In this document: in pieces, positions 12,065 to 22,375 of the stretch
Layout: every line of letters begins with the position of its first letter
Position numbering within the stretch: position 1 is the stretch's first letter
From: Mya arenaria
Lineage: Eukaryota > Mollusca > Bivalvia > Myida > Myidae
Reading direction: 5' to 3'
NCBI RefSeq assembly: GCF_026914265.1
Contig: NC_069126.1
Coordinates: 72,830,219-72,894,218, forward strand
DNA length: 64,000 nt
Made by a program: the position numbers and the translations under genes
Notes under the pieces: generated by a model
The model's database searches: none
What the model was told of the DNA's origin: nothing
Seen by the model: the letters and a program-made list of their open reading frames with translations, nothing else

Positions 12065-12235
12065 TTTACTTTAGAGTGTGGTCTTGTCTTGTGTGAGAAA
12101 CCGGAGTACCCAGAGGAAACAAACTTGTCCGGCTCTGTCGACCACAAACCAAACTTACATGCACCCAGGCCGGGAATCGAACCCGAGTCGCTTAGGTAAG
12201 AAGCGAGTGTGCTAACCGAACAATATCCCTATCTC
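12065..12235 (-). mobile_element. tRNA-derived SINE with conserved central domain
   Basis: On the minus strand there is an A-box region (gttagcacactcgcttc), a box B (GGGTTCGATTCCCGG), then a body with gtttggtttgtggtcg and gtttcctctgggtactccgg. This head-plus-body order matches widespread invertebrate SINEs whose body carries a conserved central domain. The element is oriented right to left. The 3' tail is not sharply defined. Confidence 0.7.
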
Positions 12236-14384
12236 TTTCAATACCTCGGGGAAACGTAGTCGAACGGAGCTATAACATAGCATTCAATTAGATTGACAAA
12301 ATGAACTGTCGACATACTCAAGAAAGGCAATATTGATGTACGTAGTTAATCATGCTATTCCTTCTCCTAATACTCCTTTTTGTTTCGGTGCTATTTCGGA
12401 GACAGGTGAAGGCTGATTTGAAGTGTTTTTAAAATCCTGTTTATAAAAGTCATTCTTTTTAAGGCCTTATCAAACATTGTCTGAAAAGGGACATTTGATT
12501 GATAAGATTGTATTGCATTTTTTTGTTTCTTGATTTGATTTTCTATAATCATTTATAAAGGGTTGACAAATTTAGAGGTTGTAAACCTTTTATTAGATAT
12601 CCGTTAAAACTTCTTACTATCAAGGCTGAACATCTGAACACATCCATCGAACGATGAACAAAGAAAACTGTACATAGGAGTTTGTAAAGGAAATATCTAT
12701 ATTTGGAAACAAAACAAGAACGAAAATAAATAGATACGTACAAACACGTTATTGTTTCGTTGCTTCTTACGATTATAGATAGTTTGATATAATAAACATT
12801 TCCATCTATCGATATGTCAACATCCTAATTAATAAGCTGAGCTTCCACAAATTTGAATACCTTTTGAAAACAATGGAAAAAGGTAAAAGATCATTAATGA
12901 CAAATCTGATATTGCATTGATTTCAAATAACAATCAAGCCATGTAGTGAAAACCGCCACTCGTCTGTTATTTCAAAGTTAAAAGGGGTATGGCTTTACAA
13001 TTATTCAAGCACGAGCAATTGTGTACGTATTCACTAACGTATTTAGTCTGAGTTTGAGACTCAGATTCAAACTTTTTAAATTTCATGAGAAATAATTATT
13101 ATCACTCATATTGATATAAACGTGAATAAAGGAATAAGCGTACTTTTTCAAAGACGTATTTTAAGGGTTGAGCTTTATCTCAAGACTTTTGTTATAGACC
13201 ACAAAATTTCAATTGAGTCCATGTGGAGTTGAAAATCATACTAGAATGTTCCAGATTTAAAAAGTAAGTCCATGTTTAGTCAAAAGTAAGTGTGCGTAAT
13301 AGTTTGCGTATATTAACAGTAAATACAGAAAGGTAAACTCCTATTAACTGGAAAACCCCTGGCAGATAATTTTAATTATACTGAATAATAATTCTAAAAT
13401 AAGGTAAGGGGAGGAAAATCAGATATCCAATACAAAATTAATTCATTCGATTTTCTCCCTTCTGCACTGATCAGAAGCAGTGAAAAAGTTAGCTTATTAT
13501 GGGTGTATGAGTGCGTCGGTAAGTGCGTGGTCTTATCGAGCGAGTATTCAATAAAAGGAATCATCGCTCAAGCCGTTCAGCACTATCAGTGCTTTCATTA
13601 TTTGTAGCGGTCACTTGACTGCCACTCATTTATTTTTGTACTTCCGTCGTTTTGTTTGGCACTTCCAACTTTTTGAGTGACACTGCCATAATTTCCGTGG
13701 CAGTAGCGTTTCGCCAACCTTCGGCTTATGAGCCAAGAGTTTCGTCGGCAGTGAGTCGGAGTCACGCACTTAATTTTTTATCTGAACAGCTTTACCTAAC
13801 ATAAAGTATTAGAACTGTGTATAAACTGAACTAATAATGATAATAGCATTTAAGTACGGCTTGACATAAATAAATACTCACTAAGCATATAGTTAAAGTG
13901 AATATGTGTAAATCATAATCAGGTCGGTTTTTGGCGGATTATTGATAAGATTCTCAAGCATTAATTGTGCTTTTGACATTTCAGAAACAAAAAGAAGTCC
14001 ATTTTCGCATCCACATGACCGACGGACTGTACATGTATATAAGCAGCACGGTGTCAACTATCCAAATAAACTTAATTTTACACTGCACCCTGTTATTGGA
14101 CAGGTACAAGTGTGCAAGTGACAGGATACACATGTATACAATATAACCAAGGGTAGTTAAAAATGGTGAGCAAGTTAGGTGACTTGTGTATGTTATCTCG
14201 CTTAGATTGCCCATACAGAAACAACATTATTAAGGCACTTAGAGTGCTAAAAGATACAATGCCTTGGTTTTACTGACACTGGTGTCGATGGTTTAATGTA
14301 TGAAAGCGAAATAATGTTGTCTTTAAACTAAAAGTCTCGAAACCCAAGGTTCAAATACCAACATCAGAGTTACGGAATTGCGAT
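12236..14384. other. Noncoding, no firm gene
   Basis: Mostly AT-rich. A higher-GC patch at 13490-13770 (cggtcacttgactgccact..., ttcggcttatgagcc) differs in composition from its flanks. A minus-strand frame at 13981-14214 (77 aa) has a hydrophobic run GYIVYMCILSLAHLYL that could be a membrane exon, but it lacks clear splice sites. Confidence 0.4.
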
Positions 14385-14965
14385 AATTATTTAAAAAATG
14401 GCAAGGCCCAGGGCATGGCAAGCTTTGACACAAAGGGCATTATCGAAACAACTTTGGTAAGAATCCACATCATGAGTGTACATGCAAAATATTAATGGTC
14501 TCATTTTCAAAGATGATTTTCAACATTTACTATATTAGTATATAAATAAAACATGAGACTCCTTGGTCTGGGGCCTCATTTGACCCCAGGGCCATAAGTT
14601 CAACAATTTTCTTAAATAATCATTAAATGATGTTGCTTACCAAATATCACGGATCTGAGCCTTGTAGTTTAAGAGAAGAAACTTTTCAAAACACGTATAT
14701 AGAAAACTTATAAACCATTGAACGGGGCCACCTTTGACCCTATGGGCACAATTTGAGCAGTCTTGTTTAAGAACCCGAACATGAAGCTGCACACCAAAAA
14801 TCAAGGATTTTATTTACGTTTTAAAATGTTGCCGACGGACGCCGAACACAGGGCGCCTTTGAGCTCTTCAGTGACCTTAAACTGTGTAAAATTATTGCGC
14901 TCAGGAAAAACAAAGACAAATGTAAAATATAAATTTAATTTGGCCGAAATAATGGGCTGCTAGAT
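14385..14965 (+). repeat. Diverged mollusc repeat ('ggggcctcatttgaccccaggg' type)
   Basis: Two loosely similar units contain ttgaccccagggccataa / ttgaccctatgggcacaa and ttcaacaattttcttaa / ttgagcagtcttgtttaa, each followed by accaaatatca / accaaaaatca. The style matches units in the large element near 52 kb (taaaatgaccccg..., aatatttggtata). It appears old. Confidence 0.5.
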
Positions 14966-15830
14966 TGTAAATGAAATTAACATAGATATAAAGTTTTGTC
15001 AAAAGCAGCCAAAAATCCTCAATGCAAGGATACACTACATCAGAAAGCATAATAAAGTGAAAAAAAACATAATATAATATTCAATATCCTTAAATAAAAG
15101 AGGGAAGAAAAGGGGTAACTATGTAAGCAAAGATAAAATTGAGAACTTGTTCGACAAAAAGAAAGAAAAGAATCGGGCGGGAGGGAGGGAGAAAACACAC
15201 GTCCGAACCGGATTAAAACTAGAGAACAAGTGAGAAAGGCGCCAAAATAAAGAAGGGCGGACAATTAAACATTCGGCGCTAAGAAAGAGTTCCCTCCCTT
15301 GATAATTATTAAATTTTCTCAAAATTAGTTAAATGCTTTCGCGACAAACATGGGTTATATGTTTGTATTGACTTTCCATGGTTTGATAGGTTTATTATAT
15401 ATTCTGTATACAAGCTGTGTTCAATACGAAGTTGGTAGCATAATGTAAAAAAACACACACACAAAAAAACAACTTTATGATCAGAGGCGGTCACCGAATT
15501 TTAACTGAAATGGTAAGCAGTAAATCAATATAGAAAAACTTAGGCCATTGCTATAGCTGGCGTCCACCTTAAACTTTGTGTGAAGTACATTGTACTAGAC
15601 TTAGTGCAAAACTTTGGTAGGCTTTCTACAATATAGAATGCAAAACAGCTATGTTTATTTTATAATAACAATAATACTTCATAAAGAAAGAAAACCACGT
15701 TATTGTTTAAATACGGCTATCAGGTAAATCTAAGTCACAGTTATGACACTGGACATCTACTTAATCATATACTTAAATGTGCTATGCACTTCCAAATTAA
15801 ATAAGCGTCATTTCATTCACCTTTTCAGCC
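14966..15830. other. Intronic or intergenic, nothing recognised
   Basis: It contains a purine-rich patch at 15155-15200. If the exon at 15831-16212 is real, this lies in the intron downstream of its donor site. Confidence 0.4.
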
Positions 15831-16212
15831 TTATACCAAAGCCAACAATATGGATAAGCCAACTAACAAGAAGCAGAAACACATGTTTTCCTAATTCGCT
15901 GTAACAACCTAAACATTCATTTTCGTATAATTTTGTATTTTCGCAATCACTACACATCCTCAAAATGTGAATGATAGTCGGTATGAACGTAAAAAGTTCA
16001 ACTAGTCCAAACCGGATCAATTCATCGTCTTTCCCAGATGTGAACAACATTTGTAGCGGACAATCGCCATGCCAACGAGCAGCCTCGATAATGGTTGCAA
16101 TGAGAGTGAACATGTTGCCTCCAACTTCAGACCTATGATCGCACTGCTTTATGACAGACGGCATCATCAAAATCACACAATGGACCACGCAGGGGAAAGT
16201 GACCGCACTCAT
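15831..16212 (-). CDS. Exon of an unrecognised multi-pass membrane protein
   Basis: On the minus strand a pyrimidine-rich acceptor (ttgttttttctgcag) precedes the first exon base at 16212, and a donor AAAAG|GTGAAT ends the exon at 15831. In the open frame the exon encodes MSAVTFPCVVHCVILMM..., a second hydrophobic stretch FGLVELFTFIPTIIHIL, and a third VFLLLVSWLIHIVGFGI, separated by Cys-containing loops (CSDCENTKLYENECLGC). Three likely membrane helices plus good splice sites support a real internal exon. I do not recognise the family. Partner exons are not secure; minus-strand candidates are near 24365-24551 and 13981-14214. The ATG at the acceptor may be the start or just an internal Met. 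Confidence 0.5.
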
Positions 16213-16273
16213 CTGCAGAAAAAACAAGTATTTCAATTAAATACGAGTAGGAAAATATCAAAGGCACAATTAG

Positions 16274-16324
16274 ATGTCAAATTATGCGAGAAGAAGTTGT
16301 GGTAGAAGTAGAAGTATCAGTATC

Positions 16325-16374
<50 letters not shown>

Positions 16375-16700
16375 TGGTAGTAGTGTTGGTTATGGGTTGG
16401 TAGTTGTGGCGGTGGTGGTGGTGTTGGTGGTGGTAGTGGTGATGGTGATGGAGGTGGAGGTGATGGTGGTGGTGGTGGTGCAAAAGAAATAGAAGTTATA
16501 GTAGTAGTGGTAGTAGTAGTGGTAGTAGTTGTGGTATTTGTTGTTGTTGTTGTTGTTGTTGTTGGTGTTGGTGGTGGTGGTGGTGGTGGTGGTGGTGGTG
16601 CAAAAGAAATAGAAGTGGTAGTGGTAGTAGTAGTGGTAGTAGTAGTGGTAGTTGTAATGGAAAAGTAGTGATAGTAATAGTGGTAGTAGTTTAAATAGAA
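16274..16700. repeat. Compound trinucleotide microsatellite
   Basis: Long runs of AGT/GTA, GTT and GGT units, with an inner near-duplicate (ggtggtgcaaaagaaatagaag at ~16467 and ~16587). Poly-Ser/Val/His/Thr frames on both strands are artefacts of the repeat. It lies about 60 bp beyond the membrane-protein exon, inside its upstream intron. Confidence 0.9.
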
Positions 16701-16859
16701 GTGGAAGTAGCAGTGATATTAGTTGACATGAGGTTGTGGTATGGTAATAGTAGTGCTGAAAGTAGTGGTGCTTGTAAGCGATAATAATATAAGTAGTATG
16801 TTTTACAATCAAAGTACAGCATCAGATGTTGTTGCATGATATAAAACAACATAATATTA

Positions 16860-17240
16860 CACCGGCAGTTGTTGCATAAAATCAACATAGCATGTAAAAC
16901 AGCGGTTGTTAACAAAAGTAACTTAATACGTATAACAGCGGATGTTACATTGTAAAAAGCGAAATAATACATATAACAGCGGTTGTTAATGATAAAAACA
17001 ACGTATAACAGCGGTTGTTAATGATAAAACAACGTATAACAGCGGTTGTTAATGGTGAAAGTACAACGTAATACGTAAAAATATCGTTTTTCATAATTAT
17101 ACAGCAAAGTATTATAAAAAAAAACAACGGTTGTTGAATGGTAAATAACATCACAATACGAACAAAAGCGTTGCATGATAAAAACTAAAAAGGCAACAAT
17201 ATACGTACGACAGCGGTTATTGCGTGAAAATAGCAACATA
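16860..17240. repeat. Degenerate ~30-60-bp array with 'aacagcggttgtt' hairpins
   Basis: The motif taacagcggttgttaatg recurs at least nine times (clearest 16975-17055) with spacers of unequal length such as ataaaacaacgta. The core aacagcggttgtt is an imperfect palindrome. Copies near 16985-17050 are almost identical at about 31-bp spacing; outer copies are diverged. Spacer sequences are not unique and no cas genes exist, so it is not CRISPR. Confidence 0.7.
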
Positions 17241-18390
17241 AAATGTTTTACCATTTATTTCTATAACCTGAAACTCAACATTATGTCCAGATATAACAGG
17301 CGCCATTAAAACTATTTATGATTTGAAGTTTAGAAATATATTTCTCCACTATATTTACAAAACTTTAAATCAATATTTGAAATTGTGCAATGATTGCACT
17401 GCTTAATAAAATACAAGCTAAATTGGCAAAGTAACAAACGCTTTTAGTACAAACAGATAAGGTCTGTAGACGGGCAAATACAGTCAGTCTAAGTGTGAAT
17501 AAATCATTTGATCTCTTATCAAATTTAATTAAAATTAGAACCGCTTTGAAACCTAAATACGTATTTTATAACCTGTCCTTAATATATTGGCGATTGAATA
17601 ATAATACACATAGTGTTTATGTATGTGCAATAATTAACAGAAGAAGGGTTTGGCAAGGACACATCAGCGGATTTAGAGGGTGCGAGGATGAAGGGTGCTG
17701 CTCACCTTACGTGTTACCCTTCTAATACTTGCCAATAATAACTTTATTTTATAAGGTCTATCATGAAAACATTCTGAACTTGAAATAAGTTGTATGGGGC
17801 TTGCACCGGCGTCGTTAACGACCGTCGGATTATTAGCGAGGTGCACTTCCGACATGTTTATATATCAAAGTTGAGGAAATTTCAACACTGTAACGTCTTT
17901 GATTTAGACATTCATAGCTGGATCGCTACCATGGACAAAGACTCACAAACTCGGACTTTCAATCCTTCATTTACACCACTTCACTTACATTATATTTACT
18001 GTTGTAATTACATACTCGTTTTATCATGGTCTATGCCATTAAAGACATTGATAACCACGTAGCCATTCAGGCAACACTTCCAAAACAATTTATATATTCT
18101 CCAACCTTTGAGGTTGAACATCAATTTCAAATTTTAAACAGTGCCACTTAAACATAGGTATTCACTTGACTCAAAAGCATGGATATCATAACTGTTTTTT
18201 AAATTGGCTTTAAAACTGCTTTCTCAACATATACAGTTAACGAAGAAGTTTTAATTGTCATATTTAGGCTAAGATATATCGGACAGCTACAAAAGGTCAA
18301 CATATAACATATATATTTATACACAGTTGTTGTTTTTACTGCAAAAGTAAAACAAATACAAACAGGTACAGTCAGGTGCTAGTGACATCT
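17241..18390. other. Noncoding, no gene supported
   Basis: A small stretch at 17640-17690 (agaagaagggtttggcaaggacacatcagcggattt) resembles 22950-22985 (tgaagaagggtttcgccatgacctatcagcggatta), so both are probably pieces of one old repeat. The rest is unremarkable. Confidence 0.45.
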
Positions 18391-19092
18391 GGACTTGGAA
18401 CTGACTCGCTTGAAGTAAGTACTGCAAATGGACTTGGAACTGACTCGCTTGAAGTAAGTACTGCAAATGGACTTGGAACTGACTCGCTCGAAGTAAGTAC
18501 TGCAAATGGACTTGGAACTGACTCGCTCGAAGTAAGTACTGCAAATGGACTTGGAACTGACTCGCTTGAAGTAAGTACTGCAAATGGACTTGGAACTGAC
18601 TCGCTCGAAGTAAGTACTGCAAATGGACTTGGAACTGACTCGCTCGAAGTAAGTACTGCAAATGGACTTGGAACTGACTCGCTTGAAGTAAGTACTGCAA
18701 ATGGACTTGGAACTGACTCGCTTGAAGTAAGTACTGCAAATGGACTTGGAACTGACTCGCTCGAAGTAAGTACTGCAAATGGACTTGGAACTGACTCGCT
18801 TGAAGTAAGTACTGCAAATGGACTTGGAACTGACTCGCTTGAAGTAAGTACTGCAAATGGACTTGGAACTGACTCGCTCGAAGTAAGTACTGCAAATGGA
18901 CTTGGAACTGACTCGCTCGAAGTAAGTACTGCAAATGGACTTGGAACTGACTCGCTTGAAGTAAGTACTGCAAATGGACCTGGAACTGACTCGCTTGAAG
19001 TAAGTACTGCAAATGGACTTGGAACTGACTCGCTCGAAGTAAGTACTGCAAATGGACTTGGAACTGACTCGCTTGAAGTAAGTACTGCAAAC
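18391..19092. repeat. 39-bp minisatellite, 18 exact-length copies
   Basis: Eighteen head-to-tail units of 39 bp (unit starts ggacttggaactgactcgct). Units are almost identical; the main variation is T or C at unit position 21 (gcttgaa / gctcgaa), plus one T-to-C at position 5 in unit 16 and a final aaac. T/C by unit: TTCCTCCTTCTTCCTTCT. As 39 is a multiple of 3 and the unit lacks stops in at least three frames, long repeat ORFs appear on both strands; these are not evidence of a gene. Every unit carries GAAGTAAGT, a strong 5' splice-site match. Confidence 0.95.
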
Positions 19093-19864
19093 TGATGTCA
19101 TCTAACTTTTTTGGCTTTAGGGTCATTAATGTTCTTCTTTAAACATTTAAATGAAAGGAAAAAAGTTCATGGATGAGACTTACCCAAGGATCAGCGGTTA
19201 CAGATAGGATGCCTTAAAGGAAATTGACCTGTTAGGCGGAACACAATAACAGACAGACAGACAGACAGACAGTTTATTTCGACAACGTCATCAACACATA
19301 TGTTTATAATGATCAATGTCAACGTGTATGCATAATAACAAACAATGTAATACAAACGAATATATATACATACATATATAGACACAAAAATCATCTATCT
19401 AAATATCAGAGGTAATGAACGCCTCTCTCAATAAATGGCACCTAACCTTAGCCACTTATTTGCGTGCACTGCTCCTTAGCATTGTGCATAAATACTAATT
19501 TTGAAACAAATACGTCATTACGGGTTTCTAGACGGATATCTTTTGATCAATACACATTTATATTGCACCAACTTGACACAACAATCATGAATAGTGTTGC
19601 TAATCGTCAAAACAGGCCAATATTATCGAGGGATCCTAACCTTAGCCGTGCCTTTTAGTTCGTTTTCCTCTCGAGTCGATGCCGATGTCCGAATGTTTGA
19701 CAAAACTACAGCATGTTTCATGGAGATCCAAGTATCAATGGGTGTGGAATTTTCTCTAGCAGGTTTTTCACAATATGCCAATGTCTAAACTGGCTTCCAA
19801 AATTTTAAATCGCCGAAAAACTCACCTTTTACATGGGCGCCGCCATCTTGTTTGAATGCTAAGG
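19093..19864. other. Noncoding; (CAGA)n and a GCCGCCATCTTG motif
   Basis: A short acag microsatellite lies at 19248-19273. Two plus-strand copies of cctaaccttagcc (near 19441 and 19634) and one inverted copy (gctaaggttaag near 19857) bracket the segment. GCCGCCATCTTG near 19840 matches the YY1-type element found at metazoan promoters, but no gene start follows it clearly. Confidence 0.4.
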
Positions 19865-22375
19865 TTAAGCTCGATTCTCCCCCCTGGTTATAAGCTCTAT
19901 TTTATTATTAGATTGCAGGAGTTGTAAATATTTAAATACAAATGGTCTTGTATAATAGCATTTCTTAATATATTTCTTCCTAAAATCATTAAAATCTTGA
20001 CACACACAGATGAAGTGAAATTCGTCTTCAATATCATTGGAATTACAATAAAGACAATATCTTTGGTTTCGAACAATATTATTTCTAGCGTATCTACTAG
20101 TCTGAATATGAAGTGGGTGCACAGAGAGTCTTAGTCTACAAAAAAAATCGTAAACGTTGAGGTAAAATGTCTAAATAACTTTCACATTCAAAACTAGCCT
20201 TAAAATACATACTTATCTGGCACTGTGCTGTTTTCTTAAGCACCATACATCTTGTTTAAAAGCATCATGTATTCTACATTTGAAAACTGATATAAATCTA
20301 TCAACATCAATTAATATCATTAAAATTTTCAGAATATGATGACAATGATTTAACACATGATTTAACTCTTTGATACATGTCTCGAACAATTCTAAGTATT
20401 TTTCTTGTGTTCCACATTTATACATCTTCAACCAATATGCATTTCTATAAACAGTATCAAAACATTTCATCATATCGACAAAAATAATATATAGTCTTTT
20501 ATTTTCATACAAATAATTTTGTATCAGAGATAACAGCTAACTAAAGTAATTCCCCTGTAATTATTGACATCAGATTCTGAACCCTTTTTATGAAGGAGAA
20601 AATAATACCTTCAGTCCATTGCTCGGGAAAATGACCCGTTAAACAAATCGCATAGATTTGAAGATAATATATCAATAGTTTCGATAAAATATTCATTCTA
20701 CAAATAATCACTGCCGTAGGCTTTACATTGTTTCAATGACTTAACAGCATTTATAATTTCTTGTACAGTTATAGGTTCATCCAGTTCAGGAAAATAACTA
20801 TTTTGATCATTAAAATCATTATTAAAATTTTCTGCATCGTGATTAATACCACCAAAAGTGTTATTGCTAACTGTTTCAAAATATTCCCGAAATTCGTTTA
20901 GTGGTATTTTGTTTAATTCATTAGAGGATTTAGACTTAAAATGTTTCCTAAACTCTCTAGGTTTGCTCTTTCTTATGTTTTCAATATCGCATATTCTCTT
21001 TTTATAATCAACATTCTTCCTTTTACGGACAATATTCTTATAATTATTTTTCCGATCACATAAAATCAATCTGTTAGCATCTGAGTTATCCTTATTGAAA
21101 ATTCTTAGTGCTTCTAAATACAGGTTTCGTGCAACAATACAATCTTGGTCAAACCAGTTTTTATTACTATTTGTATAATTTGTAAAATATACCTCATCTT
21201 TATAAAAACAAAACAGAAAACAATGGGTCGGCTACACTCCGTATTGTGTTCGTAAACATAAGTAACATATTATTAACAGAGTCTTTGCTTGAGCAATCTG
21301 CACTATTAACAATATTATTAAAAGTACGTAAATTTGCAATAATCCCGGAGCGAAACTGCTCCTTAAAAGAGACATTCCATTTGTATTTAATCTCTGAGTA
21401 GTTTGTAGTATCAGGTACAATACTATTACATAGTAATGAAATATTTAGCGGAGCGTGATCGCTCCATTCATTGAATGATTCTATAGAAAAATCTTTAATC
21501 TGTGAAAAATTTCGCTCACTCGAAAAAAGTCAATCAAAGAATAGCCGTTATGTGACATAAATGTATGTTGATAGTTTTATCCAATGATTATTATTTGATC
21601 TGTCGATTGAGGCCCTGTCAGGAGTGCAATCAGATTCGTAATCATGACTATCAGTATAAGAGTTATATTTATTATGAATATCATAGTGTTTTGTTTTGTT
21701 TTTATTTCCAACCCTACTATTCAAATCACCACAAACAAATACACAACCAAGACTATCGTATAAAACAGATCATTTTCTAAGATATCAAATAAATCAACAT
21801 TAACAGTATTGTTTATGGGCGAGTCCTCACCCCAAATGTAGGTACCACATGAATAAATATCTTCAGGGATGTTAAAAAGGCTGCGATCAAGTTTAAGGCA
21901 AATTATTGTATCAAAATGATTTTTAATTACTTCAATACCATCACTTAAATGTTTTTTGTAATGTAAAACTATTCCACCACTATTTCGTTTAGCGTTCCTA
22001 TGTTGAAATTTACGATAAAAATTATACGATTTATTATTACATTTAAATCTATATTACTAGTAGAATCACACCATGACTCGTATAAAAAACAAATATCGTG
22101 TTTTCTTAAATATTTACAAACTCAATGCTCTCCTTCTTCTCCCTTGTAAGTCCATGGACATTCCACGAAAGGACGGATAGTTCACCCCCTACGTGCCCCT
22201 ACAGCCGCACCAGCTTGCCGTCCACGTACAGGGTGTCATAAGCAATCCATGCTCGCTTGTCCTCTTTCCTTGCGTCCTTCATCATGGGGACCAGCCAGCG
22301 GCGTTTATCCAGCACTTCCGGTGAAAACTGTTCATACATTTGGCACCCCGTCCCAGCCAAATGTTTCCACTCAAT
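19865..22375 (-). mobile_element. Degraded APE-type LINE (ORF1 C-terminus, EN, RT, ORF2 C-terminus)
   Basis: Read right to left. 22375-22199 encodes the end of ORF1 (YEQFSPEVLDKRRWLVPMMK..., YDTLYVDGKLVRL then stop), an L1-type ORF1 C-terminal domain. ORF2 follows with the endonuclease start LSWNVHGLTREKKESIEF. At 20698-21069 is the linker (PREFRKHFKSK..., ITVQEIINAVKSLKQCKA). At 20213-20512 is the RT core start LYIIFVDMMKCFDTVYRNA. At 19865-20122 is the C-terminal finger RYCLYCNSNDIEDEFHFIC. The frame changes several times and most of the RT palm is missing, so the copy is dead. The 5' end stops within ORF1. Confidence 0.85.

Noticed and set aside
16274-16812. Poly-Ser, poly-Val, poly-His and poly-Thr ORFs
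   Set aside because: They are translations of trinucleotide microsatellites in several frames at once.
16860-17240. CRISPR-like array
   Set aside because: Spacers are related to each other and uneven, repeats decay gradually, no cas genes exist, and the DNA is animal.
18317-19126. Long open frames with 13-aa repeats on both strands (e.g. GLGTDSLEVSTAN)
   Set aside because: The 39-bp unit is a multiple of three without stops, so frames stay open automatically on both strands. No flanking coding sequence supports a protein.
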